Assembly (NCBI GenBank): GCA_012845835.1
Contig: JABAKD010000014.1
Span: forward strand, 1,480,501-1,544,500
Reading direction: 5' to 3'
DNA length: 64,000 nucleotides
Source of the DNA: Undaria pinnatifida
Taxonomy: Eukaryota; Sar; Phaeophyceae; Laminariales; Alariaceae
The first letter of the stretch is position 1. Each line of letters opens with the position of its first letter. A model generated the notes under the pieces. It saw only the letters and a list, made by a program, of their open reading frames with translations. It was not told the DNA's origin and did no database searches. Below are positions 56,001 through 64,000 of this stretch, piece after piece. A program made the position numbers and the translations under genes.

Positions 56001-59000
56001 ACGATTTTTTTACACAACGGGAAACGAATGCAGTTGTATCATGTATCATATGCATCTCCTGCAAGCGCCGACAACCGATAGCACAGAACGCACACGCATC
56101 CTGACAGCGTAGAAACTCACCGGCTCGACCTCTCCGATCTCGTGCGCCCAACATCCCTCGCCCCACGCGGCCCTGGAGTCGCCTTGCCCGTACTTGCTGA
56201 TTAGGTTCTTGCGGAACAATCGCCAGTCCCGCCCCTGAACGCCCGCGAGCTGCACAGGGAAGCCATACGTAGGGGGGGGCAGCGGAGAAAACGCCCGCAT
56301 TATACAACCTTAATGCCTCCACTCTCAATAAAACCATATTATCTGCGGTTGGGTCCCCGAAACAACACAACGCCAACGTCTCCGCTAAAGTTCTGGTGAA
56401 CGGTTCTCCTTAGTTTTTATACTCCTGTAACACATAGTCGATACTATCACCACGTCAGCAGCCCCGGTTTCCGGAGCACACCAATACTTGCGGTCGGTTT
56501 CTCTTAGCTCGTAACTCTTCAAAAACATATCCAATACCAATTCCAAGTTGGCTGTCGCCGAAACAAGGGTGCAGTTGTGATTAGTTGTGATCAGGTGTTT
56601 CCACACAAATTTTGGGGACAGAGCGCCCGGAAATAGAGTGCGATAATATTTGCAGTGGGGCAAGGATTAAAATGAGATGGGCTTGGTTTGTACCCCTCCG
56701 TTACCCACACCATGACCACAATAATTATAAAAAATATAAAAAATGAAAATACACTTCAGCTGTGAGATCGAAGATTTTGTCCAAACTCATCTTTGCAAGC
56801 TGTGTTTGATACTCCGATCGCGCGTATTGCGGGTTGTGTGTCCTCATCAAGGATATAGGTCGGCGACTCCCCTTACAACTACAGTGTAGCTATCAGGGTC
56901 AATAATTGTAATGTTTTCGGACGATGTTCAGCAGTATATGAAACACATCACTAGGGACCCACAAAGCAGGGCCCGGTACCTGGTATACTATCGGTACTGC
57001 TGCCTAAAATACCAAGGGCCCCGAAGAATAAAACGTTCATCTATTATTTAGACTTTCAAGGCGAGGTAGATTGATTCACTTCTCGTTTATCTTTGTGACA
57101 TGGTTTCGTTGCTCGGCGTTGACGTCAAGGCGCGCACCTTGTGCTCGTGCGTGTTTATACCTCAGTAAACTGATATTGTAGGTAATTGTCCATGTTGTCG
57201 CCAACATGTATACGTGCAAACATGTTCACAACAACGGCATTCTCTGCGCGCGCTACGCACGAAGCAGGCACAACCAGCCGGGTAGTAAGCCTGTACGCGT
57301 GCCGCCCAGCACCAGCGCGCAAACGGGTCCCCCATCCCTTGCAGCATCATGCCACAAGATATGCTCACATTCGGCGCTGCGATGAGAAGGAAGGGCAGGA
57401 TACAAACTCCTTCCACGTTGTCTGTATGGCTCTGGTTACCGTAGACGATATGATAATATACACCATTTCAAAACGACGTCATCATAACTACCGAAGCGTC
57501 ATGTATACAGCAGCAGTGGTACGTACGATAGCGGGGAGGGCAAGCTCGCTCTCCCCAAAGCTCAGATATAGCGCACGTACATAACACGTGACATTCGCCC
57601 TCAACTCTGTTGTACAGCAGTAGTGTAGTTTCAATGTACATTATTGGAGATGTTAAAAACATGAAATATGAATGTTTCCTGCCAAGCGACATTCCTCGAC
57701 CAATGTCAGCGCTTGTCTGATGCGACATGTACCTTGCACGATCTATCAATAGCTGAGGCACCTCTAACAAGCCCCCGCTAACGACAGACGCGATACAGCT
57801 TCGAAGCATCGACTCCAAGGCGTGACTTGCACGAGGCACTCACTGTTGTTCTTACATTAACATTACTATACCTCTGCAAAGGGCCGTTGACCTTTCACGA
57901 GGAGCGAGGGAGCCATCGCAATGGTTTCCGCAATGTATTTCGATAATTTTGTCATTTTTTTTTTAATAAAAATTGAAAAACGTTAGCTGTGAATACAACC
58001 GATTGAATGGTTGAAACTCAACTTTGCACGCTGCGTGGTACATCCATGTTTCACCAATATAGACTACCAGCTACAGCAGTACAGCAGTACAAGGTAGTTG
58101 CACAAAATTTACGGAAGGTCGTTCGCGCGTGTTATATGTTTGATCCTCATCTCATGAAAGATATACCTGGTAGGTCGGTGACTCGCCTGGATGTTGTCAG
58201 GGTCAACAGGACGATTTTCCACAGTATCATTATGTGCGCTGATACCATAAAACAATTGAAAAACGTCAGCTGTGAGTACGACTGATTGAATGGTTAACTC
58301 TAACCTGCGTGGTACGTCTATGTTTCTCTAAGACACAGGTAGTAGTTGTTGTTGTTCTCACATTAACTCGCATAATCAAGTCCGTGGTCACAGTCAGTAG
58401 TATCGTTAGCCGGTCGCCCCGGTGGCGTATCAGGTTATCCTCGAGCCTGGTATAGGTCAGTTTCGTGAGTTCGAGCCCCGCCGAGTGCATACTCGTATAA
58501 ATTCGTTGGGACTTTTTCTTGTGCAAAAATTGGCTTGCGGAAAGCGCGAGAGCGTGAGTTAGCAACACTCGATGAAAATTCGACGAGCAGTGGGATTGCT
58601 GAACCCTATGCGCGAGAAAAATTGAAGGCAAGAACCGGGGGGGAGAAGGGTCGACACCTGTGACCACGGCTTGTCCAGAAGCTGGAAAGTAGAGTGTGAG
58701 TAAAAAAAAAAAAAAAAAATCGTTGTGGTTGCACAAAAAATTACGGGAGGTCGTTCGCGCGTTATGTAGTCTACATATTTCAAAACCGCAACTATCTGTT
58801 GGTGCTTTCGCAGTCTTCAACTTCATGAACAGCAGCGGTCTCCCACCAAAAGTAAAGCGCGAACACCAGAGCGCGAAACGAAGACTCACGAGGTTGTCGT
58901 CTGCCGCACTGCTGCTGTCCTCCGTTCCCTCTCGCTGGTCCTCCTTGTCTTTGTGTTCGTTGCCCCCTCCATCCATAGCCCCCCCTCCCATGGAGATGAT

Positions 59001-59252
59001 GCCGCACCTTGATGCCCGCCCTATGACACCAAAGGTAGATGCCCTCTTCGTAGTACCAGCTGCAGCCGATGTTCTGGGTAAGGTGCCTCCACGGGCGATA
59101 GCAGCATCGTTCGCACGGACCCTAGGAACCCCCCCGTGGTAGTTCAACACGAAGCTTTCCAAGGCAGTGGGGTGCAAGGCAAGCAGCAAAAGGCATGGCA
59201 AAGAGCGAGCCCGGTATGCGAACAGCCCTGTCGTGTTCGAAGTCACATGCAT
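53048..59252 (-). CDS. AlgH/UPF0301 (DUF179) protein, plastid-targeted
   Basis: A member of the AlgH/UPF0301 family, small conserved proteins of bacteria and plastids whose biochemical role is unsettled. Minus-strand exons: 59252-58890, 56249-56121, 55668-55483, 54157-54023, 53389-53300 and perhaps 53077-53048. Every junction is phase 0 with GT...AG introns of 2641, 452, 1325, 633 and about 222 bp. The product is about 300 residues: signal peptide and transit region (1-100), then the UPF0301 domain with WAHEI, GCLLLATE, GLILNRP, FDGGPV and SAWSPGQL blocks in family order. The start was chosen at 59252 because it places a hydrophobic signal core 17-27 residues in. The last exon is the least certain part. 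Confidence 0.88.
53300..53389 (-). CDS. AlgH exon 5 (GW/PGQL segment)
   Basis: Thirty codons, acceptor TTGGGTTTCAG, donor CAG|GTGAAC. It reads GTVAKDRVRFVRGHSAWSPG, then QLQGELDRNQ. This matches the family block FRFFxGxxGWxPGQLExEL near the C-terminus. The usual Gly before Trp is Ala. Confidence 0.9.
54023..54157 (-). CDS. AlgH exon 4 (core, GGP segment)
   Basis: Forty-five codons, acceptor CTCGTGCCAG, donor CAG|GTACTC. It reads VFDGGPVGLGTMMVLHAADG, then SQPILPGVNAGGFYALL. The GGPV turn and the following Leu-His are conserved in the family. If the donor were skipped the frame would run on 21 codons to a stop at 53957, which would remove the next conserved block, so splicing is preferred. 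Confidence 0.9.
54165..54430 (+). mobile_element. diverged relative of the tRNA-derived SINE
   Basis: The family's CGAGCAGTGGGATTGCTGAAC module appears three times in a row (about 54190, 54252 and 54310), each followed by CCCT-(C/G)TGCG-GAT. It then continues into GAGG(A)AGGAACTAC...GCTTGTCCAGAACAGG, the family 3' end. There is no clear tRNA head or A tail. It lies in AlgH intron 3, antisense to the gene, beginning a few bases from the exon 4 acceptor. Confidence 0.5.
54570..54697 (-). repeat. 9-bp splice-donor-like tandem array in an AlgH intron
   Basis: About 13 units of CCCAGGTAA/CCCAGGTGG-type sequence in gene sense (plus strand TTACCTGGG, CCACCTGGG). Seven keep an exact CAGGT, and one reads CAGGTAAG, the ideal 5' splice site. 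It lies inside AlgH intron 3. Confidence 0.8.
55434..55482 (-). repeat. 9-bp tandem repeat abutting the AlgH exon 3 donor
   Basis: In gene sense the intron starts GTGGCCGAATTGACCGAAG, then GTAACCGAA, GTGACCTAT, GTGACCTAT, GTGACA. The repeat begins within a few bases of the donor, and every unit brings a new GT in the same phase. Read-through would add Val-Thr-Glu/Tyr repeats. Confidence 0.7.
55483..55668 (-). CDS. AlgH exon 3 (core, first half)
   Basis: Sixty-two codons, acceptor GTGCGCAG, donor CAG|GTGGCC. It reads GCLLLATEEIWDGPFHQSVI, then LVLSHDHDLGTVGLILNRPG and a tail ending ECFADSQ. This is the diagnostic first half of UPF0301: G-x-LL(I/L)A(T/H), the F-x-x-(S/T)V(I/V) strand and G-(x)-(I/L)LNRP. 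Confidence 0.93.
55689..55905 (+). repeat. G-rich minisatellite (C-rich in AlgH sense)
   Basis: About 215 bp of GGGGTGGG, GGGGTTGG and GGGGCGGG steps on the plus strand, able to form G-quadruplexes. In the AlgH transcript it is C-rich and ends about 20 bases before the exon 3 acceptor, filling half of intron 2. Confidence 0.85.
56121..56249 (-). CDS. AlgH exon 2
   Basis: Forty-three codons, acceptor CCCTGTGCAG, donor CCG|GTGAGT. It reads LAGVQGRDWRLFRKNLIS, then WGEGCWAHEIGEVEP. Plant and algal UPF0301 proteins have the same DWRxFRxxL helix and WAHEI-(x)-EPEPG block before the core domain. Confidence 0.88.
57971..58135. repeat. local duplication, unit 1 (uninterrupted)
   Basis: AATTGAAAAACGTTAGCTGT ... 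GCGTGGTACATCCATGTTTC ... GGTAGTTGCACAAAATTTACGGAAGGTCGTTCGCGCG. It matches 58254-58345 plus 58720-58765 in order. Confidence 0.7.
58345..58393 (-). mobile_element. (AAC)n-tailed SINE-like element, tail fragment
   Basis: Only the tail and the adjoining TTAACTCGCATAATCAAGTC block (in plus sense) remain, 14 bp from the tRNA-derived SINE. Confidence 0.6.
58408..58719 (+). mobile_element. tRNA-derived SINE, copy 4, with target duplication
   Basis: The most complete copy, 312 bp. Head AGCCGGTCGCCCCGGTGGCG with an A-box-like GTGGCGTATCAGG, B box GAGTTCGAGCCCC, the family body, then an 18-A tail at 58702-58719. TCGTT flanks both ends (58403-58407 and 58720-58724), a target-site duplication typical of L1-type retroposition. 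It lies in AlgH intron 1, antisense to the gene. Confidence 0.88.
58890..59252 (-). CDS. AlgH exon 1 (signal and transit peptide)
   Basis: 121 codons. Residues 1-15 are polar and basic. A short hydrophobic core (LPCLLLLAL) follows, then HPTALES with a Phe next (FVLNYHGG), matching the heterokont plastid signal-cleavage pattern in which Phe is +1 of the transit peptide. The rest is Ala/Gly/Arg-rich, then acidic (KDKEDQREGTEDSSS). Donor CTC|GTGAGT. The frame is open for another 53 codons upstream of the chosen Met, but an N-terminal extension would bury the signal. Confidence 0.75.
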
Positions 59253-59642
59253 GTTCTGGAGTCCTCCTCCGGTGCCTGCTGCTTCAGGCTTTGGTGGTCC
59301 CGCCTCTAGAAGCAGTTGCTCGGGGCGTGGAGAGGTGCCGGTTGCCGCTGCAGCTTCGAATGCCTCTTTGTTCGATGCCAAGGACTGGTTCAGTGATCCA
59401 CCCAGGGACACGCCGACTTAAGTGCGTTCACGCTGTAGTGTGTTGCAAGAAGGAGGTGGAGAGTCTCTGAAGATCAACCTATGAAAAACACCTTGCGCGG
59501 CGTGTTTGTTTCGGGGACAATTATCCGGATCGGCAGAACTTTAAAGACGTCGAAGGCTTTCGCTACTGAGTACAGCGTCCCCGCGTCCACGCGGTGGTCA
59601 CCGATCAGAAAACGCTAACAACCCACAGCATAGCAGTGACAG
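59253..59642. other. possible bidirectional upstream region
   Basis: A 390-bp gap between the AlgH start (minus) and a possible plus-strand exon at 59643. If both are real it must hold both promoters. I see no clear TATA box or other named element. Confidence 0.3.
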
Positions 59643-59848
59643 CCCGTGGAGAAGAGGGGATACATCGCCGTAAACGGTACAGAGACGGAACACTTTCAAC
59701 TCGTGGCTACCATGGTGGCTCCAGGGAACGGCATGGTGCTTGACCATTCAGCGTCTTCACCGCCTGCTGAGTCTGTCCCGATGCCCGAGGCCCAGCGGGA
59801 TTTGATAGCAGAAGCGATGAAGGTCCAGATGAAGCAAGGACAGGTATG
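59643..59848 (+). CDS. candidate exon, unknown protein
   Basis: An open stretch between acceptor AGTGACAG and donor GGACAG|GTATGA. It reads PVEKRGYIAVNGTETEHFQL and later MPEAQRDLIAEAMKVQMKQG. Composition is soluble-protein-like, ending in an amphipathic helix. No family recognised and no partner exon found. Confidence 0.3.
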
Positions 59849-60439
59849 ATATCACGCCAATTTGCCACTGTCTCGAACAAGCTCTATTTGGTCCAATCTG
59901 TGGTAATTGCCAGTGTGCCTGCTGCGAGTATGTTGGTTATATTTGTGTGCTGGCAAGGAGACAGACAGTGAGATGAACACCTACCGGCGTTGTCGTTCAT
60001 TTTCTGCTGGTACGCCATACGAAGCTCGTCCAGCTCCACGTTGTACCGACGAAGGCAGCTGATTGGGGTTCGTATGCTACGCGTATTGCGTTGCTGCTAC
60101 TCTGTTGCTCTTCCCCCGTCCACACGCAAGAAGACTCCCTTTACCACTGCAGTAGTAGTGCTCTCTATGCATCTCTTCTCATACACCCCTCCTTTTCTAC
60201 CCTACTGCGATTGTCTACTTTTCGAAACGAGTCCCCCAGGAGACAGTCAGCAGCGTGACGTGCTTGTGGTGTGTACGAAACGTGGACCATTTCGCCAAAC
60301 CTCATTTTTCGTGCCATTACGTACTCGTGCGTAGGCGTATGATATACCGGCGCCGGTGTATTTATGTCCAAACAGCAGCAATCATACTCGTATGATAGTA
60401 AATTTTTATTTCTATGCTTGCTGACGGTGATCGTGGAGC

Positions 60440-61335
60440 AGATATATCACAAGAATTTAGCGTACTCCATAGAGCAATTGTGCAATTGCGCAATTGCCGT
60501 TTAATTGCAGTCGAACTAAAGACTCGACTGACTGCACAACAATACGCCTTTACTGGTAGCCGGTTACAACAGCGGTATATCCCAGCTGGTATGATATGCC
60601 AGTGGTACACCTTTTTAATAGGGGTCCTCGTGAGGCGGTGGTGTGCCAGAGCAATATGACTGCGTTATTGGGGGAAGCCGCGTTATTCGTTCCAGGTTAT
60701 GAGTACTTCAGTGCAGTTCCCCAGCCGCGCCAAGCGATGTTGACCGCTTTATATCGGGATGTGCTCAGACCGCCTTGTTATTGACCCCTACGGCTGTATC
60801 CCGAAATGCTTTCTTTCCCTCATGACAAGAGCTTCGCAGTCATGTCGCTTTCACGGTTATACTATACCGATGCTGCTGCCGTACCCAGCTCGTGGGGCAG
60901 GCCTAAACTTTTGCGTGCAGCGCTCCGTACTCAGAAAGCAATTGCGCAATTGCCTCCTCGTTTGTTTCTGGTCGAACGAGAAAGCCAATCGCGTAATGCG
61001 TCCGGTAGACGTGCAAGAGCAGTACCTTTGTGGTGTCATACTTCGAAGTACTATCGTTATCATATGGTAGGCTAACGTCGTGGTATAGTAATAGTAATAT
61101 CAATACCAGTACTCGTTTTGTGTTTTTTGTTTCGATTTGGTACACCCACTACTTGTTTCTCCAGGTCTCTCAGTAGACTTGTTTACTACCGCTGGGCGCA
61201 ATTGGATGGAGAAAGCTTACGATTTCGCACATTGCATAATGCAATACCCTGCAGAGCAATTACCCGTAGGTTTATTTATGGTCGAACTGAAAACCCAATT
61301 GCGCAACATATTAATACGAGGATAACCTTCGTCCG
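60440..61335. repeat. three copies of a ~100-bp GCAATTGCGCAATTGC repeat
   Basis: Copies near 60440-60555, 60920-61025 and 61230-61335 share a CAATTGCGCAATTG palindrome or its remnant, followed by a TTT-T-GTCGAAC(T/G)(A/G)AA block. A more distant fourth is at 63290-63410. Spacing is irregular, so this is not a simple tandem array. Confidence 0.5.
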
Positions 61336-61987
61336 GTAGGCGCATACAAAATCAAAAATCAACACGTTTCATTTTGTGCTTTCACCGCGAAGACTCGCAC
61401 ATCGAGCATACACCGATACAAGAACAACTTTCTTTTTTCAAACTAGGCAACAGTTCATTGACGTTGACAGATTCTCGGATTGCGTGCGCTGCATACTCTT
61501 GGAGCTACCATACAACATTCATATCGGTAGTCACGTTAGCTGCTAGCGGGTATCATACCAGGTAGACGTTATGGCAAGTAGACTCATTTCTCTGCCGTTG
61601 CTGCAGACGGCAGCCCCCTTATAAACCGTCGTTTTATCTTCCTACATGCGCTCGCGGTCACGTGGTAGTGCTGGCCACCAGTTGAGTGCGATGACAGTGG
61701 CTTGTCACGGCATCTCTGTTCCTACAGATTACTACTTGTGTACTACACCGTTGCAGGATAGTGGGGGGTCCCGCTTTAGCGCTTGTGTCGTTGTCTGACA
61801 AGGCACCTCACCAGTAGTGAAGGACCACGACTGCTGTACCACGTGCAAGGTAGTACAGCTCTAATTGTACCAGTTCAACTGCACGCCGTGAAAGATCACC
61901 CCCCCCTCCCCTTGTCCGCCACGCCGACCGAAACCCAAGGCTTGGTACGTCCTTTGTAGCAAATGGTGGCAACTCTGGCGGGCGTAC
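61336..61987. other. no gene seen
   Basis: No motif, repeat or convincing exon recognised. Confidence 0.4.
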
Positions 61988-62491
61988 GTGCGCTACGAAG
62001 AAAAAGGGGACGCAGACGAGGGGGGCGCGAACCCGACGACCCCGACTACGACACCCCATGCAGGAGAAGGCGCCTCGGCAGCGCCGGTGCCGTCCCCTGA
62101 AGTGGACGGCGTCATGGTGACGAAAATGGCAGTGGAGGGGGCGAATGAGCACGGCGTGGCGGAGCTATCTTTGGAAGAAGGCGCTGCTGTTCAGGTGCAC
62201 GCAGGGAAGAAGTTGGCCGGGAGGTGTCACTTAGATGATCGCAAAGATGGACATGCAGACAGGGCGGGAAGCGCGCGGGTGCGGCCTAATACCGTGTTTG
62301 GAGTTTCCGCGCGTGCTTCTGCACTGCGAGAACACCCAGCGCGTGCTGCTGCTGCCGCCGCCGCCACCGCTTGTACCCGTGTGTCCGTAGCCAACGACAG
62401 CCGTAGGTCGCGACAGCTTACGCTGGTACTGTCACGGCCGCCGGAGATCGTGCTATGGCATCACCGTTGTGTCGGCCACTTACTAAATTGA
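61988..62491 (+). CDS. unidentified reading frame
   Basis: A 167-codon frame starting MRYEEKGDADEGGANPTTPT, acidic and Thr/Pro-rich at first, then Ala/Arg-rich (RAAAAAAATACTR) from a GCC/GCT microsatellite. No family recognised. It could be a disordered protein or GC-rich chance sequence. Confidence 0.2.
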   Translation: MRYEEKGDADEGGANPTTPTTTPHAGEGASAAPVPSPEVDGVMVTKMAVEGANEHGVAELSLEEGAAVQVHAGKKLAGRCHLDDRKDGHADRAGSARVRPNTVFGVSARASALREHPARAAAAAAATACTRVSVANDSRRSRQLTLVLSRPPEIVLWHHRCVGHLLN

Positions 62492-63191
62492 CACATGACA
62501 CATACGTAGACGTGTGGTGGGCTTAGCGTACATTTTTTCCAATCGGGGGAGGATTATTGCCGAAGAAGCTACCAGGGTATGCTTTTATAGGCAAAAAGTA
62601 AGATTCGATTCAAGCTTTGGGGGGCACTGTTTTTGTCCGCCGAATGAAACTGTGGTTAACGATAGAGCACAACGTTACGCTGGTATTTATGTACAGACAA
62701 GTTCCGAGCCGGGTATGCGAGGCTCGTTGTATATGCGTGCTTTTGCGTTGTTGCGTCACACCCGCAGTTGTGTTTTGTACCATGGATGCCGCTGAGGTGC
62801 GAGTATGCACATGATAATAGTGCAACGAAGTTGCCGAGGCAATCTCCGGTACAACAGGGGCTGGGAGAATCGCCCGGGGTAGTTTACCACTTACCAGGTA
62901 TTCGACGCTACGGTTGACTGACGCTGCGTAAGAGCCCAGCCTTGTACTGCCCTCTCTTTTTTTTATACAAAGACATGGAATGTAGTATAGAAACGGGGCT
63001 ATTTATTTCGTTCATTATTCGAGTGATCCAGCATTTGGCGACGAAGGCGGGCTAACCCTGACTCTAACCCTGACCCCTGACCCCTCGCCCGATCAGAAAT
63101 CCCTGCCTACTTGGCCAATCAAGCTTCTGTACTTTTGGTGTCGGTATAATCATACCCAAACATCACTGCTTGACCAATGAAACCTTAGCAT
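62492..63191. other. no gene; telomere-like stretch
   Basis: No gene recognised. At 63051-63087 the sequence reads GCTAACCCTGACTCTAACCC, then TGACCCCTGACCCC, a degenerate CTAACCC run that may be an interstitial telomere-type repeat. Confidence 0.4.
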
Positions 63192-63719
63192 TTGCCTCAT
63201 AAACAGTATCAGCAAGCTATACTGGGATTGGCGCACACTTCAGGTGGAGCGCTTGCAGTTGTTCTCGCCGAGTCGCGAGTTCTATTGCGTAATACCGTAG
63301 TGCCTTTTGCAGCCCGCCTCGCGCATAAGGGATGTCGTCTGGTGTCTTCCGTTGGCTTTGCCATGAGTCGCGCAACTGCGTACCAGTACGCGCCTTATTG
63401 CTGTCGGTTTTGTGGGGCGAAAATGAAGGTGGACCGCTTAAGAGAACTGCTGTGTTACGAGTACTATCATTTGGCAACACGGAAACAGTATTGCACAGAT
63501 GTCCCCTGTATGCCTCATATTCCGAGTATACTGGGTGTATTGAGAGTAAGCTCTTGCCCCGTCATCCTCAACCCCAAGAGCATCCATCGACGCCATCCCC
63601 TTCATGCTGAGGTCGTGATCCCCGTTCTGCTTGCTGCATGTTGGTCTATCACCGTTGGCCCGCCTACCCCTGAGCTATGTCCTAGCGGCAGGTACTGGTG
63701 TACACAGTACCCAGTATAA
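63192..63719 (+). CDS. unidentified reading frame
   Basis: A 175-codon frame with a CCRFCGAKM knuckle-like segment but no second Cys pair at a fixed spacing. It overlaps the fourth copy of the CAATTGC repeat, and the opposite strand is also open over 63217-63480. Coding status is doubtful. Confidence 0.15.
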   Translation: MPHKQYQQAILGLAHTSGGALAVVLAESRVLLRNTVVPFAARLAHKGCRLVSSVGFAMSRATAYQYAPYCCRFCGAKMKVDRLRELLCYEYYHLATRKQYCTDVPCMPHIPSILGVLRVSSCPVILNPKSIHRRHPLHAEVVIPVLLAACWSITVGPPTPELCPSGRYWCTQYPV

Positions 63720-63891
63720 ACGTATTTGCACTTACCACTATATTACTTGTGGTACGGCAGTACTGCGGCACGAGTGTTCGTTAGACCACGTATCCGTGAC
63801 AACAGACGACGAAGCTTGAATATGTTGTTTTCTATGTAAGCACTGATTCCCGTTTTTTCATGATGGTTAGACCGCTGGGGAAGATCGAGCA

Positions 63892-64000
63892 GGGTACCTA
63901 CCCGAGTATGGCGAGGGTACCTACCCGAGTATGGCGAGGGTACATACCCGAGTATGGCGAGGGTACCTACCCGAGTATGGCGAGGGTACCTACCCGAGTA
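63892..64000 (+). repeat. 23-bp tandem array, runs off the window
   Basis: Nearly five head-to-tail 23-bp units beginning GGGTACCTACCCGAGTATGG. One unit carries ACATA in place of ACCTA. Units are otherwise identical, so the array is recent or homogenised. Its right end is not seen. Confidence 0.95.

Larger units (their letters stand above)
58254..58765. repeat. local duplication, unit 2 (interrupted by SINEs)
   Basis: The same sequence as 57971-58135, split after GGTAGTAG by about 375 bp holding an (AAC)-SINE tail piece and a complete tRNA-derived SINE, then resuming GTGGTTGCACAAAAAATTACGG. Unit 1 is the empty-site reference. Confidence 0.7.
56250..58889. other. AlgH intron 1
   Basis: 2.6 kb between exons 1 and 2. 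It holds a local duplication (57971-58135 and 58254-58765) and the SINE insertions within it. No other exon is required: the two flanking exons are both phase 0 and join directly. Confidence 0.6.

Noticed and set aside
58266-59411. A 381-codon minus-strand frame
   Set aside because: Only its 59252-58890 part is the AlgH first exon. The rest runs through a GTGAGT donor into intron sequence and two SINE copies.
63892-64000. CRISPR array
   Set aside because: Units are contiguous with no variable spacers, and the window is eukaryotic.

Overview
This window reads as eukaryotic nuclear DNA from an alga with a secondary plastid, most likely a stramenopile and perhaps a brown alga. Two things point that way. 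A plastid-type AlgH/UPF0301 gene starts with a signal peptide followed by a phenylalanine, the heterokont plastid pre-sequence pattern, and is split into small exons by long repeat-filled introns. The intergenic DNA is packed with Ty1/copia remains, short retroposons and minisatellites. The species is inference; no rRNA or organelle marker is present.

Layout: 0-10 kb is gene-free and holds two short-retroposon families (a tRNA-headed, A-tailed SINE and an (AAC)n-tailed SINE), a 40-bp GGGCC-rich minisatellite and a miniature LTR (TRIM-like) element. 10.2-20.3 kb is a nest of Ty1/copia fossils: a 3'-truncated plus-strand copy, then a full-span minus-strand copy with 422-bp LTRs, flanked by two copies of a 0.65-kb repeat with (CCCT)n tracts. 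20.5-21.6 kb is a two-block 43-bp minisatellite. 22.4-25.2 kb is decayed minus-strand coding DNA of unknown family. 25.3-28.5 kb has a MITE and a second TRIM-like locus. 28.5-36 kb is gene-poor, with a palindromic GGAAGCTTCCATGG-type repeat.

36.2-44.5 kb (+) carries scattered exons of a SNF2 helicase with an inserted RING finger (Rad5/HLTF/SHPRH-like). A MITE and a SINE sit in its introns, and the DExH exon has one frame discrepancy. 45.5-46.5 kb is a copia RT/RNase H fragment. 46.5-53 kb is gene-poor.

59.25-53.05 kb (-) is the best-supported gene: AlgH/UPF0301 in five or six exons, every junction phase 0. Its introns hold a C-rich minisatellite, a 9-bp array that resembles repeated splice donors, and a local duplication with an inserted SINE flanked by a clean target duplication. 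A possible divergent plus-strand exon lies at 59.64-59.85 kb. The last 4 kb hold weak reading frames, a four-copy ~100-bp repeat, a telomere-like stretch and a 23-bp tandem array running off the end.

The two host genes do not look functionally linked: one is a chromatin/repair ATPase and the other a small plastid protein. The rest of the window is mobile-element and satellite DNA.
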